NCBI GenBank assembly: GCA_045541875.1
Contig: JAZQJX010000063.1
Location: 1 to 14,627 of the forward strand
DNA: 14,627 nt
Direction of reading: 5' to 3'
From: RGIG1828 sp045541875
GTDB taxonomy: Bacteria; Bacillota; Clostridia; UMGS1810
A model generated the notes under the pieces. It was given only the letters and a program-made list of their open reading frames with translations, was not told where the DNA came from and ran no database searches. Made by a program: the position numbers and the translations under genes. Positions 1 through 7,785 of the stretch are shown here, in pieces; within the stretch, counting starts at the first letter, position 1; every line of letters starts with the position of its first letter.

Positions 1-83
1 TTGATGTCAACCATCTTAAAGTCCACCATTTTGATGTCTGAATCCTTTATCATTTTCATTACGTCTTTTACAGTCTTTTTCAT
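1..83 (-). CDS. glnA: Glutamine synthetase, type I (N-terminal fragment, runs off the left edge)
   Basis: Only the first 27 codons lie in the window. They read MKKTVKDVMKMIKDSDIKMV, then DFKMVDI. This matches the start of bacterial type I glutamine synthetases, where a short helix (KTVxDVMxxIKDxDIK) leads into the beta strand VDFKMVDINGR of the beta-grasp domain. Glutamine synthetase makes glutamine from glutamate, ammonia and ATP in the cytoplasm. The start is the ATG at 83-81, preceded by AAAGGAGA at 98-91, about 8 bases upstream. The 21-bp gap from the lipoprotein stop (105-107) contains only this ribosome binding site, so glnA is either co-transcribed with the genes upstream or served by a promoter inside the lipoprotein gene. 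The call rests on 27 residues without catalytic motifs. Confidence 0.72.
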   Translation of the reverse strand, partial: MKKTVKDVMKMIKDSDIKMVDFKMVDI

Positions 84-104
84 GTCTTTTTCTCCTTTAT
101 GAAA

Positions 105-1064
105 CTATTTTTCTGCCAGAATACTCTCATCACGTTCGAGAGGTACTGAAAATAACTGATTTTTATCTTCTTCAGGCTTTTTGCCGTCTATGAGAATCTG
201 AACTTTTTCTATGCCTGAGATTCTTGTAAGAGAATTTACTACAGAATATACTATTGTTCTTTCCTTATCCGAGCCGCTTTCAAAACCTTGTGTAAATTCG
301 CTTGTGAAGTTTACAAAACATACTCCCTCCGTGGTTTCTATGCTGATAAGTCCCGTATTTTCAGGAACAGTTTCACGATAGTCATCGGATACAGGGCCTT
401 TTATCAGTTCTGTGACAACAGTTTTTTCAACACTGTTGTCTGACATTACAGCCTTTCTTGTCTCGGCATACAGTTTCTTTCCTTTTTTATCGGTGAAATA
501 CAAAGTTACAAATTTTTCAGTTTGTGTTCCTTCACCTGTGGGTGATTCTGTCATAATTTTTTCGCTTCCCATGGGGGGAATTATTTCACCTTTTCCAAAG
601 TAATCGCACATATCTTTTCCGTTAACAAAAAACCTGACTTTTTTTATGTTCTCAAACTGACAAAGAGTGCAGATTATGGAATATCTTGCAAGAAGTTCCT
701 CTGAGGAATTTCCTGTTTCCCACAAACTCTCATAATAGTCTCCGCCAAGGTCTATATTAACTGTTGTGGGATCTTCGTGAGAAAGCGAAACTCCTCTTAA
801 AGTTACGCTTTGGGGTATAATTGGTGCAAAACCCTGGGACGAGGGCCCCGATAGAAGTTTTTCCGTGACCGATTTTACCAATGTTTCCCTGTTTGCAAAA
901 TCCTCTTTTGCGATATGAACGGTTTCATATACCAACGATGTGCGTGACGAATCCGTAAAATACAGTTTGACTTCTCTCATTCCCTCAGGGATTTTCACTG
1001 AGCATGAAGAGAAAAGCAATAAGAAAACAAGACTCAAAGAAAGGGGCAGTATCAATTTTTTCAT
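105..1064 (-). CDS. Lipoprotein with two GerMN domains, last gene of a two-component operon
   Basis: This 319-residue protein starts with a lipoprotein signal: MKK, a hydrophobic stretch at residues 4-18, then a lipobox ending FSSC, so Cys21 should be acylated and the protein anchored outside the membrane. Two GerMN-type repeats follow, at about residues 32-157 and 186-303. Each has a VxLYFTD opening strand (VKLYFTDSS; VTLYFTDKKG), an L..GP motif (KLLSGPSS; ELIKGPVS), a central strand (VNIDLG; CFVNFTSEF) and an IKKVRFFVNGK or IEKVQILIDGK ending. GerMN is found in Bacillus GerM and in actinobacterial LpqB. The ATG overlaps the kinase stop as ATGA, which implies translational coupling, and a GAGGAAG stretch inside the kinase end serves as ribosome binding site. 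Context suggests it modulates the kinase rather than acting only in spore germination; that is inference. Confidence 0.85.
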   Translation of the reverse strand: MKKLILPLSLSLVFLLLFSSCSVKIPEGMREVKLYFTDSSRTSLVYETVHIAKEDFANRETLVKSVTEKLLSGPSSQGFAPIIPQSVTLRGVSLSHEDPTTVNIDLGGDYYESLWETGNSSEELLARYSIICTLCQFENIKKVRFFVNGKDMCDYFGKGEIIPPMGSEKIMTESPTGEGTQTEKFVTLYFTDKKGKKLYAETRKAVMSDNSVEKTVVTELIKGPVSDDYRETVPENTGLISIETTEGVCFVNFTSEFTQGFESGSDKERTIVYSVVNSLTRISGIEKVQILIDGKKPEEDKNQLFSVPLERDESILAEK

Positions 1065-2542
1065 ACTTCTTCCTCCTCTTCTTTTTCGGGTACAACATCC
1101 GGAAGAATTATTCTGAATGTTGAGCCTTTTCCCGGTTCACTTTCAACTTCTATAAAACCGTTATGATATTTAACTGCAGAAAGCGCAATTGAAAGTCCAA
1201 GTCCTGTTCCGCCTGTCTCTCTGGAACGTGCTTTATCAACGCGGTAGAATCTGTCAAAGATTTTGTCTGTATCCTCTTTTGATATGCCGACACCTGTGTC
1301 GCGGACTTCTATTGTGACAAATCCGCCTTTTTGCTCTAATGCAACAAGAACATAACCGTCAGAATCTGTATATTTTATTGCATTATCAACTATGTTATAT
1401 ATACCCTGCCACAACACATCCTTATTTGCCATAAGAAAAATCTCACCGGGTGTGCTGAAAACAAGTGTGATATCTGCTTTTTTGGCAAGAGGCTGAAGAT
1501 TTTTTTCAATGCCCTGAACAATATCATTCAAACTGATGAGTTCAAGGTTTTTGTTTTCATCATTTGAGTGAACATCCATTTTTGTTATGTAGAGAAGTTT
1601 GTTTACAATTCGGTTAAGCCTGTCAACTTCGTTGTTCATATCTGTCATAAACTCTCTTACATAGTCCATTGTGATGTCAGGTGTCTGAAGTATGGAGTCT
1701 GCCATAAGTTTTATGGAACTAAGCGGTGTTTTCAATTCGTGAGATGCGTCTGACACAAACTGAACTCTTTGCATTTCAAGGTTCACAACTTTCTCACTCA
1801 TCATATTGAAAGCCTCTCCAAGACGGGAAATTTCGTCATTTCCCGATATGTCAAGTTTTTCATCTAAAATTCCGTCATCACTCATGGATGTGATTTTGGA
1901 TGTGAAATCCACAATTCTTTTTGAAACAATATTTGCCACAATAAAAATTATTACGCCGATTAAAAGTGACAGAACCACTATAAGGAACACCATTTCGGTT
2001 AAAATGGCATTGATAAAGTGAGATGTACTGTCAGGTGCATAGATTATGTTTACAACACCCAGAACTTCGCCGTCGGAATTCATAATTGGTGCTGATGCAT
2101 CAAAACTGATTTTACGCTCCCGGTCATACTGCATAAATCCGTCGGTCCCATTTATGGCTGAAAGAACAGACGGTCTCACCTGAGCAACACCCAGAAGATT
2201 TCTGTTATTCTGGGAATCATATAAAACAGTAATATCTTTTCCGAGAACAAGAACTCTCATCTGAGAATCAACTTTTACTTCTTTCAAAAAACGGGCAAAA
2301 CTTTCAGTATCAAGTTTGCCTGTTTCTGTATCTATGTATTCAGCAGTAAAACTTGCAACCATATTGGATGCAGTTGTAACATTTATTTTTTCTTCATTAT
2401 ACAGATAAGTCTTCATGCTTGTAATGACATAGTAGCCAAAAAACAAAAGAGTTATGAGCATAATGAGAAAATATGTAAACACAAGTTTTGTTGTAATACT
2501 TGCAAATTTTCCCTTAAATTTCGTTGAAATAATAGCCGGCAC
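1061..2542 (-). CDS. Membrane sensor histidine kinase (HAMP-HisKA-HATPase, PhoR/WalK-like)
   Basis: This 493-residue kinase has a transmembrane helix at about residues 20-42 and an extracellular region at 45-177 resembling a Cache/PAS sensor (VLYDSQNNRNLLG, then SAPIMNSDGEVLGVVNI). A second transmembrane helix lies at 182-206, then HAMP at about 207-260. The HisKA box SDASHELKTPL carries the phosphorylatable His268. The ATPase domain has an N box with Asn386 in NIVDNAIKYT, a G1 box DTGVGI, an F box FYRVDKARS and a G2 box GGTGLGL, so it should be active. The tail is acidic (PEKEEEEEV). The start is a GTG at 2542 inside the end of the regulator gene, a 29-bp overlap, with no convincing ribosome binding site. 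Translation probably depends on coupling, and the exact start is uncertain. The partner is the regulator encoded just upstream. The ligand cannot be told from sequence. Confidence 0.9.
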   Translation of the reverse strand: MPAIISTKFKGKFASITTKLVFTYFLIMLITLLFFGYYVITSMKTYLYNEEKINVTTASNMVASFTAEYIDTETGKLDTESFARFLKEVKVDSQMRVLVLGKDITVLYDSQNNRNLLGVAQVRPSVLSAINGTDGFMQYDRERKISFDASAPIMNSDGEVLGVVNIIYAPDSTSHFINAILTEMVFLIVVLSLLIGVIIFIVANIVSKRIVDFTSKITSMSDDGILDEKLDISGNDEISRLGEAFNMMSEKVVNLEMQRVQFVSDASHELKTPLSSIKLMADSILQTPDITMDYVREFMTDMNNEVDRLNRIVNKLLYITKMDVHSNDENKNLELISLNDIVQGIEKNLQPLAKKADITLVFSTPGEIFLMANKDVLWQGIYNIVDNAIKYTDSDGYVLVALEQKGGFVTIEVRDTGVGISKEDTDKIFDRFYRVDKARSRETGGTGLGLSIALSAVKYHNGFIEVESEPGKGSTFRIILPDVVPEKEEEEEV

Positions 2543-3197
2543 CCCACTTTGTCAGAAGATATTTCGGTTCTGCAGCATTTGGCTCTATTTTTTCCCTGAG
2601 CCTTCTGATGTGAACGTCAACGGTTCTTGCATCACCCGGATAGTCATATCCCCATATAAGATCAAGAAGATTATCTCTTGAATATACTCTTCCCGGATTT
2701 GTTACAAGAAGATCCATAAGGTCGAACTCTTTTGATGTGAGGTCTGTTGTTTTTCCGTCTATGGTAACTTTCCTCTGATTGTAGTCAAGTTCTACTACGC
2801 CTATTCTCACCTTTGTTCTGTCACCTTTTGGTGCAATGGGGGTTGTTCGTCTCATTATGGCCTTTACCCTTGCTTTGAGTTCTAAAATGTTGAAGGGCTT
2901 TGTTATATAGTCGTCTGCACCGTATTCAAGACCTAATATTTTGTCCATATCTTCGGTTTTTGCAGTAAGCATAACTATGGGAATATTGGAAAATTCTCTG
3001 ATTTTCTGACACACCGAAAGACCGTCAAGTTTTGGAAGCATCAGGTCAAGAATTATTATATCAAGATTTTTATCTCTTGCAAGGCGAAGGGCTTCTTCTC
3101 CGTCATATGCAGTTTCTACCTGGTAGCCTTCCTGTTCAAAGTTAAACTTCATTCCTTTTACAAGAAGTTTTTCGTCGTCAACAATCAGTATTTTCAT
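2514..3197 (-). CDS. OmpR/PhoB-family response regulator
   Basis: This 227-residue regulator consists of a receiver domain (1-118) and a winged-helix DNA-binding domain (about 128-225). The receiver keeps the acidic pair Asp7/Asp8, the phosphoacceptor Asp51 in IIILDLMLP, Thr78 in MLTAKTED and Lys100 in YITKPF. The wing region includes LTSKEFDLMDLL, the recognition-helix stretch DARTVDVHIRRLREKIE and the terminal KWGAGYYF hairpin typical of clostridial PhoP/WalR-like proteins. It starts one base after the comEA stop, with GGAGGG inside the comEA end as ribosome binding site. It should be phosphorylated by the kinase encoded next. It could be an orthologue of WalR or PhoP, but no walHIJ or pho genes are present to decide, so no symbol is given. 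Confidence 0.93.
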   Translation of the reverse strand: MKILIVDDEKLLVKGMKFNFEQEGYQVETAYDGEEALRLARDKNLDIIILDLMLPKLDGLSVCQKIREFSNIPIVMLTAKTEDMDKILGLEYGADDYITKPFNILELKARVKAIMRRTTPIAPKGDRTKVRIGVVELDYNQRKVTIDGKTTDLTSKEFDLMDLLVTNPGRVYSRDNLLDLIWGYDYPGDARTVDVHIRRLREKIEPNAAEPKYLLTKWGAGYYFNEI

Positions 3198-3198
3198 T

Positions 3199-3771
3199 CT
3201 ATCCGTTCCCTCCGACCGTTATTATATCCTTAATATTTTCATACTTACTTTTGCCTATTCCGTCAACATTTTGTATTTCGGATTTATCTTTGAAATCTCC
3301 ATTGACCTTGCGGTAATTTATAATATTTTGTGCAAGTATATCTCCGATTGACGGTAAATTTGTCAAATCATCTTTTGTTGCTGTGTTGATATTACAAAGA
3401 TTATCAGGTGAATACTGCCCTTTAGAAAACCGTGCCTTCACGTCATAATCTGTTTTTTCTGAAACATTTATGGTACACGGTTCAAAGATAATCATATCTG
3501 CGTCAACAGATTCAGGATCCCCGCCATCTTTGATGCCTCCTGCCATATATATCAGGCTATGGACTCTTGTGCCTCTTTTTACGCTGTATTTCCCGGGATA
3601 TTTAACCTTTCCGGTTAATTCAACAATCACCTCTGTGTTATCTTCATATTCCACGCCCGTAATCTTTATTCTTTCCGTGTCCGCTCTCTCTTCATACAGA
3701 TGACCGAAAAGAGAGACAAGAAGAAAACAAAGTGCATAGCCGAAAAATTTCAAAAGGACTACCCGTTTCAT
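3199..3771 (-). CDS. comEA: ComEA-like membrane-anchored DNA-binding protein (SLBB + helix-hairpin-helix)
   Basis: The protein has 190 residues. An N-terminal hydrophobic segment at residues 5-23 should anchor it with the rest outside the cell. An SLBB-type domain follows at about 47-103 (VIVELTGKVKYPGKYSVKRGTRVHSL is replaced here by its key parts: VELTGKV, PGKYSV, AGGI). The C-terminal pair of helix-hairpin-helix motifs covers 127-186: NINTATKDDLTNLPSIGD, then NVDGIGKSKYENIKDIITV. This is the ComEA architecture, in which the protein binds double-stranded DNA outside the membrane and hands it to ComEC during uptake. The first hairpin has Ser-Ile-Gly where Pro-Gly-Ile-Gly is usual. The gene starts 2 bp after rpoD, and GGAG spans the rpoD end. 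No comEC or comEB is visible, so a competence role is inferred from the family only. Confidence 0.85.
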   Translation of the reverse strand: MKRVVLLKFFGYALCFLLVSLFGHLYEERADTERIKITGVEYEDNTEVIVELTGKVKYPGKYSVKRGTRVHSLIYMAGGIKDGGDPESVDADMIIFEPCTINVSEKTDYDVKARFSKGQYSPDNLCNINTATKDDLTNLPSIGDILAQNIINYRKVNGDFKDKSEIQNVDGIGKSKYENIKDIITVGGNG

Positions 3772-3773
3772 TT

Positions 3774-4874
3774 TTACTCCAGAAAATCTTTCAATTTTTT
3801 GCTTCTGCTTGGATGACGAAGTTTTCTGAGTGCTTTTGCTTCAATCTGTCTGATTCTTTCACGGGTAACTTTAAACTCTCTTCCAACTTCTTCAAGGGTA
3901 CGTGCTCTTCCGTCATCAAGACCGAAACGAAGTCTCAAAACTTTTGCCTCTCTTGGCTGAAGAGTGTCCAAAACACTCATAAGTTGTTCTTTCAAAAGCA
4001 TAAACGCTGCCATTTCAGATGGTGCGGGAGCGTCTGAGTCGGGTATGAAATCACCGAGGATACTATCTTCTTCTTCACCTATCGGAGTTTCCAAAGACAC
4101 CGGTTCCTGAGCAATTTTCATAATTTCACGGACTCTGTCTTCGTTCATATTCATTTCTCTTGCAATTTCATCAACATGAGGCTCTCTTCCGTGTTCCTGA
4201 AGAAGTTGACGGGAAACTCTTATTAGTTTATTGATGGTTTCAACCATATGAACGGGAATTCTGATTGTACGTGCCTGATCGGCTATGGCACGGGTGATTG
4301 CCTGTCTGATCCACCATGTTGCATAGGTTGAGAATTTATATCCTTTTGTATAATCGAATTTCTCTACAGCCTTAATAAGACCGAGGTTCCCCTCCTGAAT
4401 AAGGTCAAGGAAAAGCATACCTCTGCCCACATAACGCTTTGCAATACTTACAACAAGTCTTAAGTTTGCCTCAGCAAGTCTTTTCTTTGCTCTTTCGTCG
4501 CCTTCGTGCATTCTTTCTGCAAGTTCAATTTCTTCCTGAGCAGAAAGAAGAGGAACTTTTCCGATTTCCTTAAGATACATTCTTACAGGATCGTCAAGTC
4601 CTACACCCTCGGGAACGGAAATGTCGATTTCTTCCTCTTCCTGATTTGACTGAATTTCTTCAAGTTCTTTGTCAAAATCTTCAACAAGTTCAATTCCCTT
4701 TGCTTCGATTGCCTCATAGATTTTGTCGATCTGTTTTTCATTGAGGTCAATCTCCATAAGAGCGTCCATAATTTCTTTGTAACTTAAGACACCCTTTTTC
4801 TTTCCGTTTTCAATTAGTTTCTTTATGATAAGGCTTTTGTTGTCGGCTGACATTGTTTCTTTTTTTGTACTCAT
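3774..4874 (-). CDS. rpoD: Primary RNA polymerase sigma factor (sigma-70, RpoD/SigA)
   Basis: This 366-residue protein is the housekeeping sigma factor that directs RNA polymerase to most promoters. Region 1.1 is residues 11-70, followed by an acidic linker (EEIQSNQEEEEID). Region 1.2 begins at DDPVRMYLKEIGKVPLL (95-110). Region 2 covers LRLVVSIAKRYVGRGMLFLD through GYKFSTYATWWIRQAITRA, including the promoter-melting aromatics of region 2.3. Region 3 runs to about 260 (IRIPVHMVETINKL to EPVSLETPIG). Region 4 carries the -35 reading helix, VTRERIRQIEAKALRKLRHP. The length is normal for Firmicutes, which lack the large non-conserved insert of E. coli RpoD. The start ATG has GGGG 7 bases upstream, and the gap to dnaG is 15 bp, as in the classical dnaG-rpoD operon. 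Confidence 0.98.
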   Translation of the reverse strand: MSTKKETMSADNKSLIIKKLIENGKKKGVLSYKEIMDALMEIDLNEKQIDKIYEAIEAKGIELVEDFDKELEEIQSNQEEEEIDISVPEGVGLDDPVRMYLKEIGKVPLLSAQEEIELAERMHEGDERAKKRLAEANLRLVVSIAKRYVGRGMLFLDLIQEGNLGLIKAVEKFDYTKGYKFSTYATWWIRQAITRAIADQARTIRIPVHMVETINKLIRVSRQLLQEHGREPHVDEIAREMNMNEDRVREIMKIAQEPVSLETPIGEEEDSILGDFIPDSDAPAPSEMAAFMLLKEQLMSVLDTLQPREAKVLRLRFGLDDGRARTLEEVGREFKVTRERIRQIEAKALRKLRHPSRSKKLKDFLE

Positions 4875-4889
4875 GTCACTACCCCTTTC

Positions 4890-6644
4890 TTATCCTTTGT
4901 TATTTATCATTTGGTTAAATTCCTCAAGAGTGATTTTTCCCTCTTGCAAAAGTTCCATCGCCCTCTCAGGACCTGCCTTTTCTTTAATCTGATTTATATA
5001 ATCGTTCACTGCTTTGTCAGAGTCATCCGATTGAAGATCGAGGGCAAGTATGCCCGATACCGCATTTATGTCCTCTTTTGTATCAAAAGTGGACAAAAGG
5101 TATGAATTGGACACCTTCTCGCCTTTTTCAGAGCAGTCCTTTATGTAGGAATACATCTTTTTATGAAGAGGATTTTCAAACATTGTAACATCAATTTTTG
5201 ATGAGTACTTCACAAAAAGTTTCTGTTCATAAAAGAGAGTGCCGAGAAGAAGTGAACGTGTTTTTTCAAGATACTCTTTGCCGTCTGAGGGCGTTCCGCC
5301 CCTGTTAACAACATTTATAACATCAGTATTTCCCGGGATATCGCCAAATCCTGCAGCCCTTTTTACACCACACTGAGAAATGATTGACGAGGCTTGTACC
5401 CCTGTTTTTTCCGCCACAACCGATGCATATACATCAAGTTCTACTTTTGTGGGAATGAGGCTCAAATACTGAGTGAGTTCTGATATATATCTGATTTTCT
5501 CATCTGATTTTTTCAGGTTATAGTTTTCCCCGAAATAGTCTATTAAATACTCCATATCGGTCTTCCTTGCATTAAGCATCGAATTGAACCGTTCTTTTCC
5601 GTAGGTTTTGATATATTCATCAGGATCTTTTTTTGCTTTTAAGTCAAGAACCGAAATTTTAAGTTTGTCCTGTCCTCTTAAAACCGTGATTGCGCGATTT
5701 GTGGCGTTTCTGCCTGCATCATCACTGTCATAGCATATGACAACTTCTTCAAAAATTCTTGAAAGCATTCTTGCCTGACTGTCACCTATTGCAGTTCCAA
5801 GTGTGGCAACTGTGTTGTCATAGCCAGCACTTATAAGGGCAATGGCATCCATATATCCCTCGCAGAGAATACAGAATTTTTTCTTTGAGTGCTTTGCCAG
5901 GTTTATGGAATAAAGATTTTTTCCTTTGCTGAAGACAGAACTGTCAGGAGAGTTTAAGTATTTGGGTTTACTGTCATCTAAAACCCTTCCGCCAAATCCG
6001 ATTATATTGGAATTTGAATCAAAAATGGTAAACATCACGCGGTTTCTGAAATAGTCATAATACCTTCCCGATTCGTGACGGCGGATGAGTCCGGCATCAT
6101 AAATATCCCCCTCGGTATACCCTTTTGAAACAAGATGGTCAAAAAGGCCTGTCCATGAATCAGGGGCATAGCCAAGCCAGAAAGCCTTTACCTGAGATGA
6201 AGAAAGTTCTCTTTTTTTAAAATAGGCTATTGCCTCGGGAGAGTTTTTTATGTTTGAATAAAAGTAGTTCGCGGCCTCTTTATTAATCTCATAAATATGC
6301 TGTGCTTTTTCTTTTCTTTTCTCACTTTTATCCTTGTCAAAGTTTTTGACCTCAGGCAAAGTTATATTGGCTCTTGAGGCAAGTTTTGTCACCGCATCAA
6401 AAAATGAAAGGTTTTCATTTTTCATAACAAAACCTATTACGTCTCCGCCTTCGCCGCAACCAAAGCATTTAAAAATTCCACGTCTAGGCGAAACAGAAAA
6501 CGACGGAGTCTTTTCGTTGTGAAAGGGGCAAAGACCTATATAGGAACTGCCTGATTTTTTCAGAGATACCGTTTGGGAAATAACATCATATATATCATTT
6601 TTATCTGCAACTTCTTTAATTACATAATCCGGAAAAAGCGGCAT
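4890..6644 (-). CDS. dnaG: DNA primase
   Basis: The protein has 584 residues from the chosen ATG at 6644; an in-frame ATG at 6662 lies upstream of the good AAAGGAG (8-base spacing) and is less likely. DnaG makes the RNA primers for lagging-strand replication. The N-terminal CHC2-type zinc site is Cys39, His42, Cys60 and Cys63 (LCPFHNEKTPSF; FKCFGCGEGGD). The catalytic core includes YFRNRVMFTIFD and NSPDSSVFSKG. The Toprim metal motifs are EGYMDAI (Glu262) and YDSDDAG (Asp306/Asp308), with KDPDEY downstream. The C-terminal part, after about residue 440, is divergent as usual for the helicase-binding domain. It sits between dgt (140 bp upstream) and rpoD (15 bp downstream), a gene order common in Clostridia. 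Confidence 0.97.
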   Translation of the reverse strand: MPLFPDYVIKEVADKNDIYDVISQTVSLKKSGSSYIGLCPFHNEKTPSFSVSPRRGIFKCFGCGEGGDVIGFVMKNENLSFFDAVTKLASRANITLPEVKNFDKDKSEKRKEKAQHIYEINKEAANYFYSNIKNSPEAIAYFKKRELSSSQVKAFWLGYAPDSWTGLFDHLVSKGYTEGDIYDAGLIRRHESGRYYDYFRNRVMFTIFDSNSNIIGFGGRVLDDSKPKYLNSPDSSVFSKGKNLYSINLAKHSKKKFCILCEGYMDAIALISAGYDNTVATLGTAIGDSQARMLSRIFEEVVICYDSDDAGRNATNRAITVLRGQDKLKISVLDLKAKKDPDEYIKTYGKERFNSMLNARKTDMEYLIDYFGENYNLKKSDEKIRYISELTQYLSLIPTKVELDVYASVVAEKTGVQASSIISQCGVKRAAGFGDIPGNTDVINVVNRGGTPSDGKEYLEKTRSLLLGTLFYEQKLFVKYSSKIDVTMFENPLHKKMYSYIKDCSEKGEKVSNSYLLSTFDTKEDINAVSGILALDLQSDDSDKAVNDYINQIKEKAGPERAMELLQEGKITLEEFNQMINNKG

Positions 6645-6733
6645 CCCATATTCTCCTTTCATCTTTTGTTTCTTACAGATTTTTATTCGACATTTAACCC
6701 AGAATCCCTTTTTTGAAATTCCGTTTCTAAAAT

Positions 6734-6760
6734 ACGGGGAAATATTTTATCATTTCCCGT
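6734..6760 (-). terminator. Hairpin after dgt, possible weak intrinsic terminator
   Basis: In the 140-bp gap between dgt and dnaG, ACGGGGAAAT (6734-6743) and ATTTCCCGT (6752-6760) form a 9-bp stem with one bulged G and an 8-base loop. Read on the minus strand it is followed by ATTTTAG, a short and interrupted U-tract. It may end or attenuate dgt transcription; readthrough into dnaG seems likely. I found no convincing separate dnaG promoter in the rest of the gap. Confidence 0.45.
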
Positions 6761-6784
6761 CATTTTTCTATGCTATTTTAACAA

Positions 6785-7771
6785 TTACTTTATGGGCATG
6801 AAGAGTTCGTTAAAAAGTGCAACACAGAAATTATCGGTCATTCCTGCAATATAGTCACACACAACCGTTTCTTTGTCCCATGACTCAAGAAGAAATTTAT
6901 ATTCCACAGGCAGAAGTGTTACATCGTTTAAAAAATAATTGAAGAGTTTTTCAATAACCATAAAAGACTGAGAATCCCTCAGCGCCATATTATGATATAC
7001 ATTTTCAAACATAAAACTTCTTAAAGAAAGCATATTTTTCTCTGTTTCCGCGCTCATCTTTATGTCGTTTTTGCCAAGACTTGTATATACAATATCGGAT
7101 ATGAGATTATCAATTCTCTGGGAACCTGTTTCGCCAAGATTTTCAAGAAATTCTGACGGGATGTCTTCTGAATCTATGACTCCTGCTCTTATGGCATCGT
7201 CTATATCATGATTTATGTAGGCTATACGGTCTGCATACTTTACAATTCTGCCCTCTAAAGTTTGTGCCATATCGCTTCCTGTGTGATTTACTATTCCGTC
7301 ACGCACCTCATATGTCAGATTCATTCCCATGCCGTTTTTTTCAAGAATGTCCACCACACGAAGACTCTGCTCATAGTGTCTGAATCCTTTGGAAGACAAA
7401 GCATCAAGGGCTCTTTCACCTGAATGGCCAAAAGGCGTGTGACCAAGGTCGTGTCCCATTGATATTGCCTCTGCTAAGTCTTCGTTCAAACCAAGCGCCC
7501 TTGCAATTGTGCGGGCAATCTGGGAAACTTCAAGAGTGTGAGTGTGTCTTGTACGGAAATGGTCATTGTCAAGAGAGATGAAGACCTGAGTTTTATGTTT
7601 CAGGCGTCTGAAGGCTTTTGAGTGAATAATGCGGTCTCTGTCTCTTGAAAAGTCTGTACGCAAGGGGCATTTTTCCTCGAAGTTTTGTCTGCCTTTTGAA
7701 TTTTCGGAAAGAGTTGCATATTCTGAAAGAGTTTCTCTTTCCTGATTTTCTCGCATCTGACGAATGTTCAT
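6785..7771 (-). CDS. dgt: Deoxyguanosinetriphosphate triphosphohydrolase (dGTPase-like HD protein)
   Basis: The chosen start is the ATG at 7771 (MNIRQMRENQ, 328 residues), which has GAGGT 7 bases upstream. The longer in-frame start at 7798 would overlap the preceding gene. The protein belongs to the HD-domain dNTP triphosphohydrolases, which cleave dNTPs to nucleoside plus tripolyphosphate and so adjust nucleotide pools. The visible family signature is LSEYATLSENSKGR at the N terminus, then RDRIIHSKAFRRLKHKTQVF, and the metal ligands His76 (RTRHTHTLEV), His107-Asp108 (GHDLGHTPFGH) and Asp181 (YADRIAYINHDIDDA). Its length fits the short clostridial/YpgQ-unlike dGTPase class. It precedes dnaG and rpoD, matching a recurring clostridial order. 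Exact nucleotide preference cannot be read from sequence. Confidence 0.93.
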   Translation of the reverse strand: MNIRQMRENQERETLSEYATLSENSKGRQNFEEKCPLRTDFSRDRDRIIHSKAFRRLKHKTQVFISLDNDHFRTRHTHTLEVSQIARTIARALGLNEDLAEAISMGHDLGHTPFGHSGERALDALSSKGFRHYEQSLRVVDILEKNGMGMNLTYEVRDGIVNHTGSDMAQTLEGRIVKYADRIAYINHDIDDAIRAGVIDSEDIPSEFLENLGETGSQRIDNLISDIVYTSLGKNDIKMSAETEKNMLSLRSFMFENVYHNMALRDSQSFMVIEKLFNYFLNDVTLLPVEYKFLLESWDKETVVCDYIAGMTDNFCVALFNELFMPIK

Positions 7772-7785
7772 ACGGAGCACCTCTT

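Noticed and set aside
412..603. Open frame of 63 codons on the plus strand
   Set aside because: It lies wholly inside the GerMN lipoprotein gene in antisense, has no ribosome binding site or recognisable protein features; other plus-strand frames in the window are of the same kind.
6663..6784. Separate promoter for dnaG in the dgt-dnaG gap
   Set aside because: TTGTTA and GATAAAAT elements are present but 27 bases apart; no pair with proper spacing was found.
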